This document shows, in pieces, positions 57,500 to 64,000 of a DNA stretch of 64,000 nt. Source of the stretch: Spinacia oleracea (lineage: Eukaryota; Streptophyta; Magnoliopsida; Caryophyllales; Amaranthaceae). The notes below the pieces were generated by a model that saw nothing but the letters and a program-made list of their open reading frames with translations, was not told the DNA's origin and made no database searches. Position numbers and translations under genes: made by a program. Within the stretch, counting starts at the first letter, position 1; each line of letters opens with the position of its first letter. The stretch spans positions 13,191,501 to 13,255,500 of the forward strand of contig NC_079487.1 in NCBI RefSeq assembly GCF_020520425.1, written 5' to 3'.

Positions 57500-59127
57500 G
57501 CCGCTTGTAACCACACTTGCAAAATTATCTAATGAGCTTCAAACTTGGAACAAGGAAGTATTTGGGAACATCTTTCACCAAAAACGTTCTTTGCTAGCTA
57601 GAATAACAGGGGTGCAAAAAGCTTTATCAAACCGGGATGATCGAGGCCTCATTAAACTTGAGTTGAAACTGAGACATGAGCTAGACGTTATTCTTGATCG
57701 AGAAGAGACTCTTAGGGACCAGAAATCTCGTGTTGACTGGCTCAAAAATGGGGACTGAAATACTACATTCTTCCATCTTAGTACAATCGTTCGACATTGG
57801 AAGAATAAAATAACTGCTATTAGGGGCGAAGATGGAGAGTGGTTGTTTGACAAAGAGCTAGTAAAACAAATGATGGTCAATTACTTCACCACACTCTTTA
57901 CTGAAGAAGGCAATGAAGAAAATTTTGCTGTTCCTCAAGACCTCTTTCTAGAGCTTTTGCAATGTGATTGGGACTTCTTATCCCTCCCTTTTACAAAGAT
58001 GGACATAGATGTGGTGAATAAAGAAATGGGCGCCCTTAAAGCACCGGGACCTGACGGCTTCCAAGCACTATTTTTCCAAAAGAACTGGGAGCTAGTTGCC
58101 AATAACGTTTATGAGCTAGTGCTTCGAGTCCATGAAGGGAAAGGTATCCCATAAAGTCTAAACTATACACATATTGTCTTAATTCCTAAGGTGGACAATC
58201 CGGAGTCGGCAACCCAATTCCGACGCATTGGCCTATGTAACGTGGGCTACAAGATTATCACGAAGGTAATAGTCAATCGTACCAAACCCCTGCTTCCAAG
58301 GCTGATCTCCAATGCACAGGCAAACTTCGTCCCGAACCGTCAAATAACGGATAATATTGTTATTGTCCAAGAAGTTATCCACACAATGAGAAGAAAACAA
58401 GGGTCGAAGGGCTATATGGCTATCAAAATTGACTTCGAAAAGGCATATGACAGACTAGATTGGTCGTTTATTCGAGATACGCTCCTACAAATGAACATTC
58501 CACTGCTCTTAGTTAATATTATTATGGAATGTGTGACTACGTCTTCACTCAAGGTATTATGGAATGGGGAACCATCTGATAGCTTTAAACCAACTAGGGG
58601 GATTAGACAAGGAGATCCGCTTTCTCCCTATCTCTTTGTAATGTGTATGGAACGGTTATATCAAACTATTGAAGAGGCCATAGTTGCGAAGAAATGGAAG
58701 CCTATTCGAGCAAGTCGAGACGACCCGGTATTGTCCAACCTGTTTTTTGCGAACAATATCATATTATTTGCGGAAGCCATGGTAGAACAAGCAATGGTTA
58801 TCCACGATTGATTGGACAGATTTTGCAAAGCCTCGGGTCAGAAGGTCAGCTTGCCGAAATCTCGTGTGTTTTATTCAAAGAATGTAACTACGGACTCACA
58901 AGCTGAAATCAGTGAAGCCTTGGGCATCGAGAGCACAACTGACTTGGGCATATACTTGGGAATGCTGACCCTCACAAGTTGAGTCACGCAAGATACATTC
59001 AGTCATATCTGCCAAAAATTGACTGCAGACTCTCTGGTTGGAAGAGCAAATATTTGTCACTAGCCGGGCGTATAACTCTAGCCAAATCAACAATGACCTC
59101 AATGGCCCTCTACTCGATGCAGTCGGC
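57500..59127 (+). pseudogene. LINE (L1-type) reverse transcriptase, 5'-truncated and dead
   Basis: Frames at about 57520-57760, 57843-58154 and 58191-58811 together cover the L1-type RT: VDWLKNGD before the RT, GALKAPGPDGFQALFFQ, FRRIGLCNVGYKIITKV, MAIKIDFEKAYDRLDW, RGIRQGDPLSPYLFVM. In-frame TGA, TAA and frame breaks separate them. The catalytic FADD box reads FANN (near 58750), so both metal-binding aspartates are gone. Endonuclease and the 5' region are missing. The 3' region is cut at about 59128 by a CGTCGAG-rich segment. Confidence 0.9.
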
Positions 59128-59515
59128 AAAAATTTCTCGTCCTTTGGGGACGCTTTTTAGACCATTTAACGACGGCAAAAAGCGTCGAGAATTTAGCCCT
59201 CGACGCTTTGCAGAAGCGACGAGAAAATTGAAGTCGAGAATTTTCTCGACGCCTTTTTTCGACGAGATTCTCGACGCTTTTTGCGGACCATATTTCAGTT
59301 TTGGCGTCGAGGCCCTCGACGCTTTTAAGCGTCCAGACTTTTTATATTGCTGTCGACAACATAGTTTTCCCGCTATGCCCACCTTTTAACTAGTTAATGT
59401 TCTCGACGCTTTAAAGCGTCGAAAAGTTTGGATTTTCTACTCTTGCTAGCGTCTATAATTTTGCTGTTGGCGTGAGTTTTAATCTAAATAAGCTTTATAC
59501 ACGACTCCAAAAAGC
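59128..59515. repeat. CGTCGAG/CTCGACG array, CACTA-like terminal piece
   Basis: A dense array of GCGTCGAG and CTCGACGC sites (for example 59178-59210, 59248-59283, 59307-59330, 59401-59420) interrupts the LINE frame. It shares its motif with the ends of the element at 4297-9420 but is not a copy of either end. It is probably one end of a related CACTA-like element. Confidence 0.6.
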
Positions 59516-60458
59516 GTCCACATTTGTTTGTATAAGCTTTTTTTTTCCACGTATTCGTGTATCGCATACATGCTCTTTTTATTCCACGTACATGTTCCTG
59601 TATCGCATATATATAAGATATATACATATATAATAAAACATTATTCATCCCTATTATAAATTTAAAAATTAATAACTGCAACACAAGCTAGATCAATGAA
59701 ACCTGATCAAAGTTTCATTAACTTACAAAATTTTAAGTAGTTAAATTTCATAGTACTTACACGTATGTTACTAACCAGAATCCATACATACATGCATCTA
59801 TATCACTAACCGAAATCCTAACCAAACAGTCCTAAACAACATCATAAATCAAACCCAAGAAATTAAAACTAAAACCTAGAAAAACTAACTAGCTAGGATG
59901 TACTATATATACTAAATATATATATATATAGATGATCGATGGTAGTAGCTCATATGAAGCTCAACTGTCTTGGCCTTCATGCTGCTTTTGCACCTTATCA
60001 CGTTGGACAACCTTCAAAGAAAAATACAATTCAAATGCAATAAGTACATAATAAGTCGAAAACCAAAACCACGAAGGAAATTAAATACAACATGAGGAGA
60101 ATTCCATATAAATTGTTTAATCACGCAAATTGTTTACCTATCTTTGGACTTTAGCACTAGGGAGTCGAATAACAACATTTGTTTCATCATATGCTAAGCT
60201 GAAGATAAAGTTATCTGGGGAAACATCGAAACAGGAAAGTTTGGTAGGAAGTCATCATGAGGTTTAGATGCAAGGTCTTAGAGATCTCCAGGAAGCATTT
60301 GAAAGTTTAGTATGATGATCTGCAGGGCACCAAGCAAGGGTCGTTTCCAACTTTCCACTACTGCTAGCAGATTTAGGACAGCAGCTATTCATCAAATGAA
60401 ATGTACTAGGAAGCAGATTCTAGTGCATAAGTACTAGAGAAAGAGAGAAAGTCATTGT
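59516..60458. other. No gene recognised; probably interior of the CACTA-like insertion
   Basis: AT-rich with TATATA runs near 59605 and 59925. A patch at 59945-60010 (CTTGGCCTTCATGCTGCTTTTGC) is exon-like in composition. No second terminus is identified before the Copia LTR at 60459. Confidence 0.35.
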
Positions 60459-61837
60459 TGTAAGGTTATGATACATATGACAATTCATAAATCATGCGGA
60501 AACAACCATTAAGCCAGGAATACATATTATTTACACATAATCATATAGCATAGTCTAGAAGCATACTCTTTGTTGCGTGCCTTCCCTAGCTGCGCCCGAA
60601 CCGAACAAGAACAAGTCTTTAGGACTCCAAGTGTCGTCCCTCCGTAGATAGTCAACAGCACGTCCGGATCCGCCTTAAGATTGACCAACTAGAATCGCCC
60701 TTAAGGTACTAATAATTTCGGCACTTTTAGGCAAGGTATGTGACTGAATTTTTCTCTCAAAAACTCACTTTGAATACTTGAAAACTCGTTATAAATTGTG
60801 AACCCAGGCCACATATTTATAGGGGTATGGAAAGAGAATTGGAATCCTACTAGGATACGAATTAATTAAATTAGAATCCTAGTGGAACTCTTATTTAATT
60901 AATTTATCTTTTAGGATTAGGAATTTAATCATTAAATGAATTCTATACGCTTTAGGATTCGAGTAACACACTTCGAGTAATACGCTAGCACCGCACGCAG
61001 GCCTTGCGGCCCACGCACAGCGCCAGCCCACTCGTCGCAGCCCCGCGCGCGCGCCCAAGCTTCGGCTGGGCCTGGCTTTTGCGCTGGGCCTGGTCGCATG
61101 CTTGGCGTGTGGTTGTTGCGCTTGGCTTGCTGGGCGATGGCGCGGCTTCGTGCTGGGCCTTCGTCTGGCAGGCCTCGTCCGATGCTAATTCGTACGATGC
61201 GCTTCCGATTAAATTCTCGATTCCGGAATTCATTTCCGATACGAACAATATTTAATATTTCCGATTCCGGAATTAATTTCCGTTTCGAACAAATATTTAA
61301 TATTTCCGTTTCCGGAATTATTTTCCGATTCCGATAATATTTCCGATTCAGACAATATTTCCGTTTCCGGCAATATTTCCGATTCCGGCAATATTTCTAT
61401 TTCCGATAATATTTTCCGATATGTACCATGTTTCCGTTTCCGGCAACATCTACGACTTGGATAATATTTATATTTCCGATACGATCCATATTTCCGTTTC
61501 CGGCAATATCATCGTTTCCGGAGTATTCATTTGCTTGCCTGTGACGATCTCAGCTCCCACTGAAACCAAGATCCGTCGATTCCGAATATCCATAGATGGA
61601 GTATTTAATGCCATTAAATACTTGATCCGTTTACGTACTATTTGTGTCACCCTACGGGTTCAGTCAAGAGTAAGCTGTGGATTAATATCATTAATTCCAC
61701 TTGAACTGAAGCGGCCTCTAGCTAGGCATTCAGCTCACTTGATCTCATTGAATTATTAACTTGTTAATTAATACTGAACCGCATTTATTAGACTTAACAT
61801 TGAATGCATACTTGGACCAAGGGCATTATTACCTTCA
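60459..61837 (-). repeat. Family-A 3' LTR, copy C
   Basis: On the minus strand it reads TGAAGGTAATAATGCCCTTGG ... GGTTATGATACC-type end (CCTTACA), 1379 bp. It carries the CGGAA array (61200-61525), a GC-rich core (61000-61190) and TATA box (60815-60821). Relative to copy B it has point differences and its own version of the GC core. Confidence 0.93.
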
Positions 61838-62702
61838 GTCTCCCACTTGTCCTTAGGGACAAGTGTGCATTTCCTAATTCCTTTGTCGCTCGATGCTTGC
61901 TCTTGAACATAAGGTAAGAGTTGTCATCCTTATTATGTCCAGAGGTGTTCCTCGGTTTCAGAGTTCAACTGATCAAATAAACAGATAATCATAGCCTATG
62001 ATTCATCCGAGCACGGCCATGCATTTCACAGTTTCTAGCTCTCCGAGTGGCCTTGTACAACTTTTAAGCATCTCATCCCGATTTATGGGAGGACAATCCC
62101 AATCTTGCGATCTTGAGATTAGACTTCGTTTGATAGGTGATTACCTGAGCGTTGCCTTTATAGCCTCCTTTTACGGTGCGACGGTTGGTCAATGTCAAAG
62201 CAACCAGTTCTCAAACAAGTAATCTCAAATCACTCAGGTATTGAGGATTTAGTGTCTAATAATTTTAATGAAATTTACTTATGACAGATTTTCATCTCTT
62301 ACAGTAAAGTTTCATAGGTCTTGTCCGATACTAGTCTTCCCAAAGTAAGTATCTATGCAAATGATTATGACATTGCCATGTCCACATAGTTCAAGAAACA
62401 GAACTACTAGTCATCTTGCATTCTAGTCGTCTAACGTTTTCTATGCGTCCAATTTTATAGAAAACTCCGACTAGGGACCATTTTCAACCTTTGACATTCA
62501 AGTTCACTTGATAGACATTTCTTAGTCACAGGACTGGTCCTGACAGTCTATCTTGAATATATCGTCAAATTGAAGGGACTCATCATTTAATAAACCACAA
62601 ATTAAATGGAAAAATGAATTCTTTTCATTTATTGTGAATGATTAACCAATAATGTTTTACAAAGATTTAAACTCTAAAACTTTAAAACATTAAACAGAGA
62701 CA
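61838..62702 (-). other. Copy C 3' noncoding region with purine tract and antisense ORF
   Basis: A minus-strand purine tract (GACAAGTGGGAGAC, about 61838-61851) precedes the LTR. About 700 bp of this region is nearly identical to copies A and B. A 74-codon ORF on the plus strand (61998-62222, antisense to the element) is also open in copy B (34961-34737) with one residue changed. In copy A a 1-bp deletion breaks it. Confidence 0.75.
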
Positions 62703-64000
62703 TCAAAGCCATTCTCCAATATGCTTGATTCCCATAGCTGCAGTGTGCGAGTTGTGCTTCGCCTGCGGCAGAGGTTTAGTCAATGGATCTGATATGTTGT
62801 CATCAGTTCCAATTTTGCTTATCTCGACTTCTTTTCTTTCAACGAACTCTCGTAGAAGGTGAAATCTACGAAGTACATGCTTGACTCTCTGGTGGTGTCT
62901 AGGCTCCTTTGCCTGTGCAATAGCTCCGTTATTATCACAATACAGGGCTATTGGTCCTTTAATGGAGGGGACTACACCAAGTTCACCTATGAACTTCCTT
63001 AGCCATATAGCTTCCTTTGCTGCTTCATGTGCAGCAATGTACTCCGCTTCAGTTGTAGAATCCGCAATGGTGCTTTGCTTAGCACTTTTCCAGCTTACTG
63101 CTCCTCCGTTGAGGCAGAAGACAAACCCAGACTGTGATCTGAAATCATCTTTGTCGGTTTGGAAACTTGCATCCGTATAGCCTTTAACAATTAATTCATC
63201 ATCTCCACCATAGACCAGGAAGTCATCTTTGTGCCTTTTCAGGTACTTCAGAATATTCTTGGCAGCAGTCCAATGTGCCTCTCCTGGGTCTGACTGGTAT
63301 CTGCTCGTAGCACTGAGTGCGTACGCAACATCCGGGCGTGTACATATCATAGCATACATTATTGAACCTAATGAATGATGCATATGGAATCCCATTCATT
63401 CGTCTACGCTCATCAAGTGTTTTTGGGCACTGAGTCTTGTTTAGAGTCATTCCATGAGACATGGGTAGGTAGCCTCGCTTGGAGTCCGCCATCTTGAACC
63501 TATCAAGCACCTTATTGATATAAGTGCTTTGACTAAGTCCAATCATCTTTTTAGATCTATCTCTGTAAATCTTGATGCCCAATATGTACTGTGCTTCTCC
63601 TAGATCTTTCATCGAAAAACATTTCCCAAGCCAAATCTTGACAGAGTTCAACATAGGAATGTCATTTCCGATAAGTAATATGTCGTCGACATATAATACT
63701 AGGAAAGCAATTTTGCTCCCACTGACCTTCTTGTATACACAAGATTCGTCTGCGTTCTTGATGAAACCAAAGTCACTGACTGCTTCATCAAAACGTATAT
63801 TCCAGCTCCTGGATGCCTGCTTCAATCCGTAGATTGACTTCTTTAGCTTGCATACCTTTTTAGCATTCTTTGGATCCTCAAAACCTTCAGGCTGTGTCAT
63901 AAACACAGTTTCTGTTAAAACGCCGTTTAAGAAAGCAGTTTTGACATCCATCTGCCATATTTCGTAATCGTAATATGCAGCGATTGCTAACATTATCCGA
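62703..64000 (-). pseudogene. Copia polyprotein 3' part: reverse transcriptase and RNase H (copy C)
   Basis: The frame from 63993 has the RT core: the aspartate block WQMDVKTAFLNG, SIYGLKQASRSWN and the intact YVDD box at about 63690, then LGIKIYRD. A frameshift at about 63390 moves coding to the 63395-62703 frame: MICTRPDVAYAL and RNase H with TDASFQTD, STTEAEYIAA and LYCDNNGAIA. The C-terminus has the usual DPLTKPL. All catalytic residues visible are intact, so the single frameshift is the only damage seen in the window. Gag, protease and integrase lie beyond the end. Confidence 0.92.

Larger units (their letters stand above)
60459..64000 (-). mobile_element. Family-A Copia retrotransposon, copy C, coding relative (runs past window end)
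   Basis: On the minus strand pol (RT, RNase H) is followed by about 850 bp of 3' noncoding DNA, a purine tract and a family-A LTR (60459-61837). The 3' noncoding part and LTR match copies A and B closely, so this is the coding relative of those elements. The 5' part lies beyond position 64000. Confidence 0.92.

Overview
This window is plant nuclear DNA, almost certainly a eudicot with a transposon-rich genome. The evidence is AT-rich intron-style sequence, Copia and Gypsy (Athila-like) LTR retrotransposons with plant tRNA primer sites, Stowaway MITEs, a Helitron, and one intron-containing MYB-CC gene. I cannot name the species; Caryophyllales would be a guess. Only one host gene looks functional (51826-54844, plus strand). 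Nearly everything else is mobile DNA, much of it nested.

Layout. (1) 1-12119: copy A of a large Copia-derived non-autonomous family ('family A'), cut by the window start. It is interrupted at about 4297-9420 by a CACTA-like element that carries a beta-amylase exon fragment and other exon-like pieces. (2) 12120-20920: an LTR-like stretch split by a complete but internally deleted SIRE-type Copia element (12521-19288, target duplication ACTTC), then microsatellites and a MULE-like MITE. (3) 20921-44155: a three-level nest. A Stowaway MITE (TA duplication) was split by an Athila-like Gypsy element on the minus strand (21207-44108, duplication GACGG). That element was itself split by complete family-A copy B (26085-36532, duplication GACTT). 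(4) 44802-49302: a non-autonomous Helitron carrying exon pieces of a calcineurin B-like protein, a syntaxin and an unidentified gene, with a Stowaway MITE inside. (5) 49752-51533: a long-TIR MULE with a 9-bp duplication, ending about 290 bp upstream of the MYB-CC start codon. (6) 51826-54844: the MYB-CC (PHR1-like) gene in six exons. (7) 55689-60458: a MITE-like element, a dead LINE, and a CGTCGAG-rich piece of the CACTA-like kind. (8) 60459-64000: family-A copy C on the minus strand, running off the window. It still has recognisable RT and RNase H and so represents the coding relative of copies A and B.

The most unusual signal is a cassette of perfect palindromes (core GCCCGATCGGGC and a longer GCCCGATCCGGATCGGGC form) in the Athila-like element. 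Each LTR has six palindromes just upstream of its TATA box. Further cassettes, in opposite orientation, lie upstream of the envelope-like ORF, and family-A copy B is inserted between them. A second theme is gene-fragment capture by two different DNA transposon classes (CACTA-like and Helitron) within 50 kb.
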